This document shows, piece after piece, positions 45,101 through 54,008 of a stretch of 64,000 bases of DNA. The stretch lies in NCBI RefSeq assembly GCF_014023275.1, contig NZ_CP054698.1, forward strand, positions 4,960,001 to 5,024,000, read 5' to 3'. The notes under the pieces are model-generated. The model ran no database searches. It was given only the letters and a program-made list of their open reading frames with translations, and had not been told where the DNA came from. Position 1 is the stretch's first letter; every line of letters begins with the position of its first letter. A program made the translations under genes and the position numbers. This stretch comes from Nostoc edaphicum CCNP1411 (GTDB lineage: Bacteria > Cyanobacteriota > Cyanobacteriia > Cyanobacteriales > Nostocaceae).

Positions 45101-45801
45101 TCTATTTTGTCTTGTCCTTTCTGAAAATCTGTGACGATATCTTGCTCTTTGGCACCGATAGAATTATTAAAGTACTCGAAGACAAATTCATCATTCCCGG
45201 CACCACCATACAAGGTATCATTGCCAGCACCACCTAATAATCTGTCGTTTCCTTGTTCCCCGAACAAACGGTCATTCCCGCCATCGCCTTGCAGGGTATC
45301 GTTACCGAAACCACCAAACAAATCATCATTGTAAGCAGTTCCTATAACGTTGTTATCTACAACTGCACTGTTGAAAATCAAATCACTCACTTGTAATTGG
45401 CTTTTGCTAATGCCATTGAGTTTCAATCGATAATAATAATCGCCATCTAATACTCGATATCTGACGCTAATGATGACGTTACCATCGGTATCATTAGTTG
45501 TCAGCAATAACAGATTATTGAAGTCACTGATGCCTAGAGTTCTCAGATCTATTTTGTCTTGTCCTTTCTGAAAATCTGTGACGATATCTTGCTCTTTGGC
45601 ACCGATAGAATTATTAAAGTACTCGAAGACAAATTCATCATTCCCGGCACCACCATACAAGGTATCATTTCCAGCACCACCTAATAATCTGTCGTTTCCA
45701 CCTTGACCAGAAAGGCTATCATTACCGTTTAAGCCTTCAATCGTATCATTTCCAGAAGTGCCGACTAAATTATCGTTATTGTTTGTTCCTACAATAGCCA
45801 T
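42157..45801 (-). CDS. RTX-type calcium-binding repeat protein, tandem-repeat built
   Basis: A 1214-residue protein with many GGxGNDxLx nonapeptides (GGAGNDTLYGGAGND), the Ca2+-binding beta-roll of RTX proteins secreted by type I systems. It begins MAIVGTNNNDNLVGTSGN without a signal peptide, as expected for C-terminal secretion. The body is five near-identical 149-residue units, then three 98-residue units (TYSFLANTALGTDTI...), then a C-terminal domain (DYITDFQAGQDQIVLSKTTF) ending ITLSSSNFSLIA. No enzymatic domain is seen, so it may be a cell-surface or adhesive protein. No type I exporter genes are adjacent. Confidence 0.9.
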   Translation of the reverse strand: MAIVGTNNNDNLVGTSGNDTIEGLNGNDSLSGQGGNDRLLGGAGNDTLYGGAGNDEFVFEYFNNSIGAKEQDIVTDFQKGQDKIDLRTLGISDFNNLLLLTTNDTDGNVIISVRYRVLDGDYYYRLKLNGISKSQLQVSDLIFNSAVVDNNVIGTAYNDDLFGGFGNDTLQGDGGNDRLFGEQGNDRLLGGAGNDTLYGGAGNDEFVFEYFNNSIGAKEQDIVTDFQKGQDKIDLRTLGISDFNNLLLLTTNDTDGNVIISVRYRVLDGDYYYRLKLNGISKSQLQVSDLIFNSAVVDNNVIGTAYNDDLFGGFGNDTLQGDGGNDRLFGEQGNDRLLGGAGNDTLYGGAGNDEFVFEYFNNSIGAKEQDIVTDFQKGQDKIDLRTLGISDFNNLLLLTTNDTDGNVIISVRYRVLDGDYYYRLKLNGISKSQLQVSDLIFNSAVVDNNVIGTAYNDDLFGGFGNDTLQGDGGNDRLFGEQGNDRLLGGAGNDTLYGGAGNDEFVFEYFNNSIGAKEQDIVTDFQKGQDKIDLRTLGISDFNNLLLLTTNDTDGNVIISVRYRVLDGDYYYRLKLNGISKSQLQVSDLIFNSAVVDNNVIGTAYNDDLFGGFGNDTLQGDGGNDRLFGEQGNDRLLGGAGNDTLYGGAGNDEFVFEYFNNSIGAKEQDIVTDFQKGQDKIDLRTLGISDFNNLLLLTTNDTDGNVIISVRYRVLDGDYYYRLKLNGISKSQLQVSDLIFNSAVVDNNVIGTAYNDDLFGGFGNDTLQGDGGNDRLFGEQGNDRLLGGAGNDTLYGGAGNDTYSFLANTALGTDTIIETTTDGTDTIDLSGTTSAVNLNLGVTTTQTINSNLKLILSANNVIENATGGTGNDTLTGNTLNNNLIGSGGNDQLQGLTGNDTYSFIANSALGTDTITETSTGGTDTINFSGTTVAVNLNLGLTTSQTVNSNLKLILSANNVIENATGGTGNDTLTGNTLNNTLIGGGGNDQLQGLTGNDTYSFIANSTLGTDTITETSTGGTDTINFGGTTSAVNLNLGVTTTQTVNSNLKLILSANNVIENATGGTGNDILTGNTLNNTLIGGDGNDTLGGGNGNDTLTGGVGNDKYLFQSNGVFNTSLGVDYITDFQAGQDQIVLSKTTFNAVTNSAGQALTDFAVVTGNQFVNASNARIVFSQSSGSLFYNQDGNVLGTGTVFEFARLGNSDITLSSSNFSLIA
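42521..43402. repeat. Three tandem 294-bp units inside the RTX gene
   Basis: The motif GAAAGAATA recurs at 42802, 43096 and 43390, exactly 294 bp apart. Each unit encodes about 98 residues with TYSF, GTDTI and SNLKLILSANNVIENATGG blocks. The units have diverged more than the 447-bp units. Confidence 0.9.
43403..45698. repeat. Five tandem 447-bp units inside the RTX gene
   Basis: The sequence GCACCGATAGAATTATTAAA recurs at 43811, 44258, 44705, 45152 and 45599, each exactly 447 bp apart. Copies differ at only a few positions (for example CTGTCATTTCC against CTGTCGTTTCC near 44350). This is near-perfect amplification, keeping a 149-codon unit in frame. Confidence 0.95.
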
Positions 45802-46104
45802 ACTTTTACAGTCCTTTGAATATTGGAATTCGGTTTGATTGTTGAAAAAGACTACGACAAAAGAGGGGGTTCAACGATTGAAGTTAAACCCATGAAAACT
45901 AGAAAGCGATCGCTTGCTACCAAATTGATACTGCTAGTGAATTGATGGTATAAGAATCGTAGTAATTAACTAGATTAAGTATACAGATAATAAAGCGATA
46001 AAAATTAATTTAAGTAATTATTTAATACCTGATAGTTTTCGGTAATTGACTAAGGTTTAACCAAACATCATATTACGGATATTAAACTTGTCGTTTTCAA
46101 AACG
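45802..46104. other. Gap upstream of the RTX gene
   Basis: This AT-rich sequence should contain the RTX gene promoter, reading leftwards. A HIP1-like GCGATCGC lies at 45906. No gene or strong hairpin was found before the dxs terminator. Confidence 0.5.
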
Positions 46105-46141
46105 GAATCGCCCACACCTGAGTAACAAGTATGGGCGATTC
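46105..46141 (-). terminator. Terminator of dxs
   Basis: GAATCGCCCA (46105-46114) pairs perfectly with TGGGCGATTC (46132-46141), 17 bp beyond the dxs stop on the minus strand. In that direction it is followed by CGTTTTGAAAACG. Confidence 0.75.
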
Positions 46142-46158
46142 ATTCTACAAAGAATTAG

Positions 46159-48066
46159 CTAAACCACAGCAGATACTTGCTGTTTAAAGAAAGCTTGCAA
46201 CACTCTCTCTGCTATTTGATGACTAGTTAAACCTAATTCTGTCTTAGATTCATTGGGTTCAGCATGATCTACTAACACATCTGGTACACCGAATCGCTTC
46301 ACAGGAACTAGAATCTCTGCATCCATTAAAGCTTCTGCGATCGCACTACCAAAGCCACCCATCACACAGCCTTCCTCTAAGGTGACAACCCGGCCGATTT
46401 TCTTCGCTAAAGGCAAAATCAACTCGGTATCCAGAGGCTTCACAAAACGGGCATTAATTACAGTTGCTTCAATGCCGTGTTCGCTGAGAATTTCAGCAGC
46501 TTGCATTCCTGGATAGACCATTGTGCCATAAGCGACGATTAACACGTCATCGCCTGTACGTAGGATCTCGCCTTTGCCGATTTCCAAAGGTTCCCAGCCT
46601 TCTTCCATCAAGGGAACGCCGTAGCCATTGCCACGAGGATAGCGCATGGCGATGGGGCCACTGGTATGATTAACACCAGTTACTACCATGCGTTGCAGTT
46701 CTGCTTCGTCTTTGGGTGCCATGATTGCTATGTTGGGAATGCAACGCAGATAGGCAATGTCATACATACCTTGGTGTGTGGGGCCATCAGATCCGACAAT
46801 TCCTGCCCGATCCAAGCAGAAGAACACTGGCAGGTTTTGGATGCAGACATCATGAATTATCTGGTCGTAAGCACGTTGCAGAAAGGTGGAATAAATAGCA
46901 GCAACGGGGCGCATTCCTTCGGTTGCAAGTCCTGCTGCTAGGGTGATTGCATGTTGTTCAGCAATGCCGACATCAACATATTGATTGGGCAATTTTGCCT
47001 GAAGTTTATCTAAGCCTGTCCCCGTTGCCATCGCCGCAGTAATGCCAACGATTTTTGGGTTTTGTTCGGCAAGTTTTACCAGAGTGTGAGAAAAGACTTT
47101 GGCATAAGCCGGGGGTTTGGGTTTACTGGAAGGAATGGCTTTGCCAGTTGCTACGTTGAAGGGGCTTTGGGCGTGGTAGCCAACTTGATCTAGTTCGGCA
47201 ATTTCATAGCCTTTGCCCTTGACTGTTGCTACATGTACCAAAACTGGGCCTTGTATCTGATGTGCCTGTTGGAAGGTGGCAATCAATTCTTCGAGATTAT
47301 GACCATCCACTGGCCCAATATAGGTAAAGCCGAGTTCTTCAAAAACTGCACCTACCTTGGGAACAGCCAAGCGTTTCATACTTTCTTTGATGCGTCCGAG
47401 TTCGGGAGACAAAGATTCACCCACGAAGGGAATTTGCTTAAATTGTTCCTCAAGATTATCTTTAATAAATTGCACCGGTTGGCTGAGACGCATTTTGTTC
47501 AGATAGCGGGGAATTGCGCCAACGTTGCGAGATATAGACATGTCGTTGTCGTTGAGAACAACCAACAAGTTAGTTTTCGGCATGTGTCCAGCATGGTTGA
47601 TGGCCTCTAAAGCCATACCCCCAGTCAGCGCCCCATCGCCAATAACAGCAACAGCTTTAAATTTTTCGCCTTTCAAGTCTCGCGCCAAAGCCATGCCCAA
47701 TGCCGCTGAAATACTTGTAGAAGCGTGTCCAGCCCCAAAGTGGTCAAACTTGTTCTCACCGCGTTTGAGATAACCCGCAACTCCGTCTTTTTGTCTGAGG
47801 GTGTGGAAGCTATCGTAACGTCCTGTAAGCAGTTTATGGGGATAAGCCTGGTGTCCTACATCCCAAATCACTTTATCTCGATCTAAGTCCAGTGTTTGGT
47901 AAAGTCCTAGTGTTAATTCGACAACACCCAACCCTGGCCCCAAGTGTCCACCATTAACCGCTACCGTTTGGAGATGCTTATCTCGAATCTGACGGGCAAT
48001 CTGTTGCAGTTGGCGAACAGATAAACCGTGCAACTGATTAGGATGGGTGATTTCGCTCAGATGCAT
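46159..48066 (-). CDS. dxs: 1-deoxy-D-xylulose-5-phosphate synthase
   Basis: A 635-residue thiamine-diphosphate enzyme, the entry step of the MEP isoprenoid pathway, joining pyruvate and glyceraldehyde-3-phosphate. It has [20 protein letters not shown], the ThDP/Mg motif [18 protein letters not shown] followed by [14 protein letters not shown], and the transketolase-like C-terminal half ([40 protein letters not shown]). Full length, ATG 48066. It supplies precursors for the carotenoids made by CrtQ and for phytol and quinone side chains. Confidence 0.97.
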   Translation of the reverse strand: MHLSEITHPNQLHGLSVRQLQQIARQIRDKHLQTVAVNGGHLGPGLGVVELTLGLYQTLDLDRDKVIWDVGHQAYPHKLLTGRYDSFHTLRQKDGVAGYLKRGENKFDHFGAGHASTSISAALGMALARDLKGEKFKAVAVIGDGALTGGMALEAINHAGHMPKTNLLVVLNDNDMSISRNVGAIPRYLNKMRLSQPVQFIKDNLEEQFKQIPFVGESLSPELGRIKESMKRLAVPKVGAVFEELGFTYIGPVDGHNLEELIATFQQAHQIQGPVLVHVATVKGKGYEIAELDQVGYHAQSPFNVATGKAIPSSKPKPPAYAKVFSHTLVKLAEQNPKIVGITAAMATGTGLDKLQAKLPNQYVDVGIAEQHAITLAAGLATEGMRPVAAIYSTFLQRAYDQIIHDVCIQNLPVFFCLDRAGIVGSDGPTHQGMYDIAYLRCIPNIAIMAPKDEAELQRMVVTGVNHTSGPIAMRYPRGNGYGVPLMEEGWEPLEIGKGEILRTGDDVLIVAYGTMVYPGMQAAEILSEHGIEATVINARFVKPLDTELILPLAKKIGRVVTLEEGCVMGGFGSAIAEALMDAEILVPVKRFGVPDVLVDHAEPNESKTELGLTSHQIAERVLQAFFKQQVSAVV

Positions 48067-48768
48067 ATTATAGGGTTTTCCTCTCTAACTTCTAGTCTCG
48101 GTATTTTGATTTTCCCACGGTCGGGTTGTCCACAGAATCAAACTCTTACATTGTTACTAAGTTGTTGTGGAAAGTATAATTTCGTAATTGATAATGGCGA
48201 AAAATTTGTTAACCATTAACAATTCGTCAAATGAGGTTGCAATCAGTTAAGGTTATAACACGTTTGTCAATAAGTAATGCTACTTAAAAACAGTCTGTAA
48301 TCCGTATAGAAAAACAAGTTTTCCAGGAGTAATTTGCGGAAATTTCCTAATCATGTTCTTCAATTTTACCTTTTAAGGTTAGTAAAAAAGAAAGTTAAAT
48401 ATTTTATTTCTAACTATATATCTAGCATATTTACTGGTAAATATTTAACAATTGTTTATTCTGCTATTTGGTAACATCAGATAATTTTATTAGCGATCGC
48501 TAGTTCATACGGACGCAATGAATATGTATTTAAAATTACTGGCTTTTTTGATATAACTTCAGTATTTATTTAGTAAATTAATATTCCTATGTCTCGCTAA
48601 GAGTCTCTGAGTGAAAATGAGTTTTTAAACACAATCCCCTCTCCTCTATTGGTGTTATTTACGTAACCTTATACTTTCCTAAATAACAAGATTTCCGATT
48701 TCTCTAAGAAATCGGAAATCTGAGGTTTTCGATTTTCACAAATCCAATAGGATTGCTATATCTATTCT
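48067..48768. other. 702-bp gap upstream of dxs
   Basis: AT-rich DNA with the dxs promoter near its left end and a 15-bp perfect stem at 48689-48721. No coding sequence was supported. Confidence 0.55.
48689..48721. terminator. Perfect 15-bp stem with 3-base loop
   Basis: AGATTTCCGATTTCT (48689-48703), CTA, AGAAATCGGAAATCT (48707-48721). It lies 47 bp beyond the stop of the minus-strand gene at 48769 and could terminate it. There is no U-tract on either side; a dispersed palindromic repeat is equally likely. Confidence 0.55.
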
Positions 48769-49215
48769 CTATTGACCAAAAGCATCCTTGATGTTGTCAA
48801 CAGTACGTTCAACAACATTCTTTGTGTCGTCTACTGCTTTTTTAGTCCGAGCAGCATCTTCGTCTGCTCTTTTCTGAATTGTAGCCGCATCTTTCTTGGC
48901 TTTGCGTTCAGCAAAACTACCATTGTCTGTTGCTTGGTCAACTTTATTGGCGTTGCTCTTGGCAGCTTGCTTAACTTTATCTGCCGTATCTTCGATGAAA
49001 TTTTTGGTTCGTCCAGCATCTTTACTGGCTTTTTCTTGAGCGCGATCGCCTGCGTCTGACGATGCAATCAAGGTTGCAGCGGGATCAGCCATTGCTGAAG
49101 TGTTCGAGAAAAATGCACCTTGCCAAACGAAAGCGATCGCTAACATACAAAACAGTGTTGTAGCCATCCAGCGTTTTACGTTGGAAAGCTGTTTTGCAAC
49201 ATAATTTGATTTCAT
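48769..49215 (-). CDS. Exported Lys/Ala/Asp-rich helical protein
   Basis: A 148-residue protein from ATG 49215 (MKSNYVAKQLSNVKRWMATT). A signal or anchor helix (LFCMLAIAFVWQGAFFSNTS, cleavage near AMA/DPA) is followed by about 110 residues of repeated amphipathic helix in 11-residue periods (DRAQEKASKDAGRTKNFIED; DEDAARTKKAVDDTKNVVER), LEA-like in style. Such proteins are often stress-induced and periplasmic. A start five codons upstream is possible but less good. No enzyme domain. Confidence 0.78.
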   Translation of the reverse strand: MKSNYVAKQLSNVKRWMATTLFCMLAIAFVWQGAFFSNTSAMADPAATLIASSDAGDRAQEKASKDAGRTKNFIEDTADKVKQAAKSNANKVDQATDNGSFAERKAKKDAATIQKRADEDAARTKKAVDDTKNVVERTVDNIKDAFGQ

Positions 49216-49501
49216 ACAATACAATCTCATGTGATTTAGTATACTATTTTTACTTCATTTAGCTTATTAGCCATATCGATCCCTAGATAGAGGTTCTGGC
49301 GTCATTAGTTATTAAATGAATTCACTATTTTGATAGATTGAATTTTAAGCTTGGAAGATTTTTGACAAGTATTGGCGGATGGAATTCACTACTACAAAAG
49401 CAAAGTCCACCAGCATGGACTAATGCAAAATCAAGAATTTCAAACCCATGCAGGTGTGTTTTGCCTGTGTAGCAGCAACTTTTCGGCTGCCTGCTGAAAC
49501 A

Positions 49502-50464
49502 TCATGCTGGCATCAATTGCTGGATGCGCTGTGGCTCCTCTCCCAGCCAATCTGGATTTTGGGCAGTGCTGTCGAAAATTGATGAGGTTTTGAAAGGTTC
49601 AAACTCGCCACTTGATGCTACTTCTGCTGTTTTTGCTAAGAGCGATCGCACCTGCTCGTCGTTCATTGGCTGGAACGTCCGCACTGCTTCAAAGGCTTGC
49701 TCTAAAATCTCCATACTGTCAATTCCGGTAATCACAACCGATGTAGGCAGATTCAAAGCATAATGTAAACATTCAATTGGCGTTACAGTGTTTGATTTCA
49801 AAAGAATACCGTTTGCCAAGCTTTTCATCCCCAAAACACCAATGTTTTGTTTAACCAGTTCTGGTAGAACTAGTTTTGCAAAGCTCCGGTAGTGAGCATC
49901 CATAACATTGAGCGGCATCTGCACTGTATCAAATTTAAAGCCGTAAGTAGCTGCAACTTCCAGTGTATGCAGATGAATATGGGGATCTTTGTGCCCAGTA
50001 AAGCCTATATATCTGAGTTTGCCAGCTTCTCGCGCTTCAATTAAAGCAGCATTAGCCCCTTCTTTGTCAAAAATTCGATGGGGATCTTCGTATCGAATGA
50101 TTTCATGGTGCTGCACCAGATCGATATAATCAACTTGCAGACGTTGAAGTGATTCGTCTAGCTGTCTTGCTGCTTCTTGCTTAGAGCGACCGTCGATTTT
50201 TGTCATTAGGAAGGCTTTGTCTCGATAGCGATCGCGCAGCGCTTTTCCCATGCGAATCTCACTGACTCCACCGTTGTAATCCCAACTGTTATCCATAAAG
50301 TTGATGCCACGATCAATGGCTGTTCTAACAATGCGGATAGCCAGTTGTTCATCAATGTGCTTCAAGCCGATGTGCCAACCACCCAATCCAATAGCAGAAA
50401 CTTTTTCTCCCGTATTGCCGAGAACTCGGTATGGCATTTCTGAATTTGGCATACTTCCTGACAT
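49502..50464 (-). CDS. Aldo/keto reductase
   Basis: A 320-residue TIM-barrel oxidoreductase (MPYRVLGNTGEKVSAIGLGG near the N-terminus). Catalytic tetrad candidates: Asp in INFMDNSWDYNGG, Tyr in the same motif, Lys in FLMTKIDGRSKQ and His in DLVQHHEIIRY. The NADP-binding C-terminal region (GVLGMKSLANGILLKSNTVT) is present. A short N-terminal extension (MSGSMPNSE) precedes the core. The substrate cannot be inferred. Starts at ATG 50464 with AAGGAG 6-12 bases upstream. Confidence 0.92.
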   Translation of the reverse strand: MSGSMPNSEMPYRVLGNTGEKVSAIGLGGWHIGLKHIDEQLAIRIVRTAIDRGINFMDNSWDYNGGVSEIRMGKALRDRYRDKAFLMTKIDGRSKQEAARQLDESLQRLQVDYIDLVQHHEIIRYEDPHRIFDKEGANAALIEAREAGKLRYIGFTGHKDPHIHLHTLEVAATYGFKFDTVQMPLNVMDAHYRSFAKLVLPELVKQNIGVLGMKSLANGILLKSNTVTPIECLHYALNLPTSVVITGIDSMEILEQAFEAVRTFQPMNDEQVRSLLAKTAEVASSGEFEPFKTSSIFDSTAQNPDWLGEEPQRIQQLMPA

Positions 50465-50790
50465 GTATTCTCCTTGTCTATCAGCTATTACTTAAGTACA
50501 TATAGCTGTGCTAATTGAAACACAAGGAAAAGTTAACAATATCTTGCTGAAGAGACACTTTTCGATCCAATCAGGAAAATACTCAGGAAGCCAAAATACC
50601 GATGGCAATTTAGGATTTGTGAGGTAAAAAATTGAGATTATTGTAGAGACGGCGATTCATCGCGTCTCTTGCCTGTGATTCATTGCGTCTCTTGCCTTAA
50701 CCGAACAGTATTGAGGGCACAGCATTGCTGTGCCCCTACAACATATTTGTTTCAAATAAATGAAAATTGTTGTAAAACATCAACCAACAA
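50465..50790. other. 326-bp gap with two dispersed palindromes
   Basis: TAGAGACGGCGATTCATCGC and GTCTC (50643-50668) is a copy of the GAGACGCGAT family, followed by a second half-copy. GGGCACAGCA-T-TGCTGTGCCC (50715-50735) is a perfect palindrome in a GGGCACAGCATTGCTGTGCC-type repeat. No gene. Confidence 0.65.
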
Positions 50791-51096
50791 TTATTTGCCA
50801 CTATAGAAAAAGGCAATTTCTTTCTCTTTAAGGGGTGCGAAACCAGCATCTACAAGTAGTTGGTCGAGTTCTGCTTGGGGAATATGTTTTGCGCCAATTC
50901 GCACAATGCGCGATCGCATAGTATTAGATACACCACTACGCTGTCTATTGCCTTCTAGCGCCATGACTTTACCATAAAGTTCTAGCTTGGCAGGCGGAAT
51001 GGGAGAACCATCAAAATCAATTCCCTGTGCGATCGCTTCATCAATAGCATCAGCACCTGTAGTGGTTTGATTCCCTGGGTTAGTTTCGGTAGGCAT
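50791..51096 (-). CDS. Conserved small protein of unknown function
   Basis: A 101-residue protein from ATG 51096, with GAGGAGA about 8 bases upstream (MPTETNPGNQTTTGADAIDE). A disordered N-terminus is followed by AIAQGIDFDGSPIPPAKLEL, YGKVMALEGNRQRSGVSNTM and a C-terminal LDQLLVDAGFAPLKEKEIAF. The last part looks like a small helical domain with a terminal strand. I do not recognise a family. The longer frame up to 51150 is rejected because it would bury the ribosome binding site. Confidence 0.75.
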   Translation of the reverse strand: MPTETNPGNQTTTGADAIDEAIAQGIDFDGSPIPPAKLELYGKVMALEGNRQRSGVSNTMRSRIVRIGAKHIPQAELDQLLVDAGFAPLKEKEIAFFYSGK

Positions 51097-51260
51097 GGTG
51101 ATTTTCTCCTCTTCGCTATGGATAAATTTTACCAGCCTTGCTGACACCAAAGCTGCCTACTCCTCTCTGCCTCTCCTGATAAACCGTGGTTCATTACTGT
51201 TTTAACGGGGCGATCGCCACTCGCCCCGTACTAGGCTTAATATGATTCCGACTTACTGAA

Positions 51261-51731
51261 CTATGCTTTAGTGAGAATTCTTTGGACAATTTGCACTCCA
51301 GTCACAGCCTGCCAAGCAAAAAGTCCCAAAAGCGTGAAATTTATTAAAATGTGAGTTGCACGCGCCCAATTTGCTCCTTTTTGCATATAAGGAGACAAAG
51401 CAGCAGAAAATGCAATTAAACCTGTCATACCTAATCCTGCTAACAAGTGAGGCTGCACAAATAACTTACCGTTATTGATGTAAGTGACGGCCATCCCGCC
51501 GATCGCACCTGCCACCATCAAAGCTAGGAGTATAGACCCGATTTGGTAGTGTCTGACGTTATATCTACCTTTAATCAGTTCTTTCTTTTCTTCCCCCTGA
51601 GCATTTCTGGTACGCTGTAATTGCAGCCCCAAATAGGCGGCATAAATTGAGAGTACTAATAGCGCCCACATCAGCACCGGATGGAAGAAGTTCAGCCAAT
51701 ATTTTACCGATGCAGAAAGTTCCAGATTCAT
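51261..51731 (-). CDS. DUF4079 membrane protein
   Basis: A 156-residue protein with four transmembrane helices: FFHPVLMWALLVLSIYAAYL, YQIGSILLALMVAGAIGGMA, PHLLAGLGMTGLIAFSAALS and HILINFTLLGLFAWQAVTGV. His residues near the membrane ends (FFHPV, RHYQIG, PHLLAG, THILIN) suggest a heme b-binding bundle, as in cytochrome-b561-like folds. DUF4079 is found in cyanobacteria and plastids. No function is established. It starts at ATG 51731. Confidence 0.85.
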   Translation of the reverse strand: MNLELSASVKYWLNFFHPVLMWALLVLSIYAAYLGLQLQRTRNAQGEEKKELIKGRYNVRHYQIGSILLALMVAGAIGGMAVTYINNGKLFVQPHLLAGLGMTGLIAFSAALSPYMQKGANWARATHILINFTLLGLFAWQAVTGVQIVQRILTKA

Positions 51732-52029
51732 GGTGTTCTCGCCTAATTCTTAAATCTTCATAAAAATTAGCATAACTCTATTTTCTGTGCTTAAAGTTGC
51801 ACAAATTAAAAGAGACTAAGAGATGAGGAGAGAAGACAAGAGTAAAGCCTCCCTTAGCCTTAATTTGCATCCAGTCAACAGATAGAATGCTTGCCAGGAC
51901 TGCATTTCTTAATTTTTAATTTTTAATTTTCAATTTTTAATTGCATAACCCTCTTGCCAAAGTGGATAAACAATCTCAGACTAAATTTTGAGGGTAGACG
52001 AACAAAATCCCCTGTATGGGATCTCATCC

Positions 52030-53313
52030 ATGACTGAAAATAACGATACTTTGCTGTTAAAAGCTGCTAAAAGCGGCGATATTAAAGGGTTGCGTGGGCT
52101 ACTGACTGCTGGTGCAAGGGTGGACGCGTGCGATCGCCAAGGTACGACGGCGTTAATGTTTGCTGCCAATTTAGGCTACACAGAAATTGTGCGATCGCTG
52201 CTAGATGCTGGGGCAAATATCGACTTGCCCAGAAAACTCTATGGTTTGACAGCTTTGATGTTGGCGGCTAGTGCTAAACAGCTTGACATTGTGCAGCTTT
52301 TACTATCTAGAGGTGCTAATGTCAATGCCACAAATGAAGATGGCAGCACAGCTTTAATGGCAGCAGTCCTCAAAGGTTATATAGATGTAGTGCGAGTTTT
52401 ATTAGCTGCTGGTGCAAAGGTCAATATCGCAGATCAAGATAATGATACTGCATTGAAAATCGCCGTTAAGCAGGGAAAAATAGAAGTTTTAGAAGCAATT
52501 CTCCAAACTGGTGTTGATGTCAACATCCAAGATGAGGAGGGTGAGACACTCTTAATGCTAGCGGCAGATTTAGGACATCTGGAAATTGTGGAAGCACTGC
52601 TAGCAGCGGGGGCTGATGTGAATGTGAAAAATCCTGATGGTGGAACTGCCCTATCGGCGGCCGCCGCCGCTGGACACAGTGCGATCGCAGCACCTTTACT
52701 GGATCGAGGTGCCGAAATTAATCTCCAAGACCAAGATGGTGAAACTGCCCTACATATTGCTGTTGTGGAAGGCTACATTGATGTCGTGCAAGTCTTACTT
52801 AACAGGAATGCAAATGTCCAAATTAGGAACCACCTAGGTGATACACCACTGCTTGTAGCAGCATTGCAAGGACATAGCCAAATTGTCCAGGCATTGCTGC
52901 ATTCTGGCGGAGATATTAATGGGAAAAATCTTGGTGAATTACCTTTGACATTGGCTGCATCACAAGGACACACCCAAACAGTGAAAGTGTTGCTAGAGTA
53001 TGGTGCTGATGCCAACATTGTAGGGGACGATGGCAAAACTGCTTTGATCAAGGCAACCGAACGCAAACACACAGAGATTATACATTTGCTGCTGGCAAAG
53101 GGAGCAGATGTAAATTTTCAAGACTCAGCGAGAGCAACATCATTGATGTGGGCTGCTTCAGCAGGTTATGGCGAAATTGTGCAGTTATTACTTCAAGCTG
53201 GGGCAGATATGAATTTGAAAAACCGGGGTGGTTATACTGCTTTGATGATTGCAGAATTTAATGGTTATAAGAATGTAGTGCGGAGTCTGCAAAAAGCTGG
53301 GGCACAAGAATAG
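52030..53313 (+). CDS. Ankyrin-repeat protein
   Basis: A 427-residue protein from ATG 52030 (MTENNDTLLLKAAKSGDIKG). It consists almost wholly of about 13 ankyrin units of 33 residues with the consensus G-x-TALMxAAxxGxxEIVxxLLxxGA (for example YTEIVRSLLDAGANIDL, GHLEIVEALLAAGADVNV). It is an isolated adaptor with no catalytic domain or signal peptide. Upstream in-frame codons back to 51988 lack a ribosome binding site and are dropped. Confidence 0.92.
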   Translation: MTENNDTLLLKAAKSGDIKGLRGLLTAGARVDACDRQGTTALMFAANLGYTEIVRSLLDAGANIDLPRKLYGLTALMLAASAKQLDIVQLLLSRGANVNATNEDGSTALMAAVLKGYIDVVRVLLAAGAKVNIADQDNDTALKIAVKQGKIEVLEAILQTGVDVNIQDEEGETLLMLAADLGHLEIVEALLAAGADVNVKNPDGGTALSAAAAAGHSAIAAPLLDRGAEINLQDQDGETALHIAVVEGYIDVVQVLLNRNANVQIRNHLGDTPLLVAALQGHSQIVQALLHSGGDINGKNLGELPLTLAASQGHTQTVKVLLEYGADANIVGDDGKTALIKATERKHTEIIHLLLAKGADVNFQDSARATSLMWAASAGYGEIVQLLLQAGADMNLKNRGGYTALMIAEFNGYKNVVRSLQKAGAQE

Positions 53314-53442
53314 CGATCTGAATTCTTCATCTAAAATATTTTCAGAAATATCTTGACAAATCATTAAATGAAGGTTATTTACTTAAATACCAAGGAAGTT
53401 TAAAACAACCAATTCTAGACCTAAGAAACAAAAAAAGCAAAA

Positions 53443-53478
53443 CTCCGTCGTAGCTGTTGTGAACTTGCTACGGCGGAG
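53443..53478 (+). terminator. CTCCGTCGTAGC hairpin
   Basis: CTCCGTCGTAGC (53443-53454) pairs with GCTACGGCGGAG (53467-53478) with one G-T wobble, followed by AAAAGAAAAATT. It lies 130 bp after the ankyrin gene; possible terminator. Confidence 0.55.
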
Positions 53479-53491
53479 AAAAGAAAAATTA

Positions 53492-53623
53492 AAACGCCAA
53501 GAGGGAGCAGGCTAAATGCTTGCGTCACGAGGATAGAAAGAAAGCAAAAATGAAGAAGTAAATTTACCTTTTACTTTTTACCCTGTACCTTTTACCTTTT
53601 ACCTGCTCTCCCCCTTGGCGTTT
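53492..53623. mobile_element. MITE-like inverted-repeat element, 132 bp
   Basis: Ends AAACGCCAAGAGGGAGCAGG and its near-complement at 53602-53623 differ by a 2-base indel and one mismatch. The interior holds TTACCTTTTAC tandem units. Non-coding, and consistent with a non-autonomous element or a large palindrome. Confidence 0.5.
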
Positions 53624-54008
53624 CCTACTGTGCTAGATGTGCAAAATATATAGTTTTTGCTTGAGCAGAAAAGTATTCTAACGATCATTTTTTGTGTATT
53701 ATCCAAAAGGCTGAATACAAACAATTTGCCAAAAAAGGTTGATATGCAACAATTTGGGCAATAGTTACGGAAAATCAAAGAAAAATAAATAAAAAATTAA
53801 ATTTAGTAGAATTACTGTAGTGAATCCTCAGTCACCATAATCTTAAGCATTAGCTAATGACTGCACTTTTGGCTTCAAACAATTCTTCCTTTTTTTAAAC
53901 TGGGTAATAACCCAGAACTGTCGTTATTGAGCTTGTCGTTGGCGCAGCCTGTCGTAGAGAAGGAAAGTATTTCATTCATAATTCTTTCCTCCTGCCTCCT
54001 GCCTTCTC
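53624..54008. other. 385-bp gap with a dispersed repeat copy
   Basis: CGTTGGCGCAGCCTGTCGTA and GAGAAGG at 53937-53964 is a GCGTCTCGTAGAGA-family copy. CCTCCTGCCTCCTGCC repeats adjoin the end of the phosphatase gene. No gene. Confidence 0.6.

Noticed and set aside
43790..45334. Four identical 67-codon plus-strand frames inside the RTX gene
   Set aside because: They are antisense shadows of the 447-bp repeat units, with no ribosome binding site and Pro/Ser-rich composition created by the repeat.
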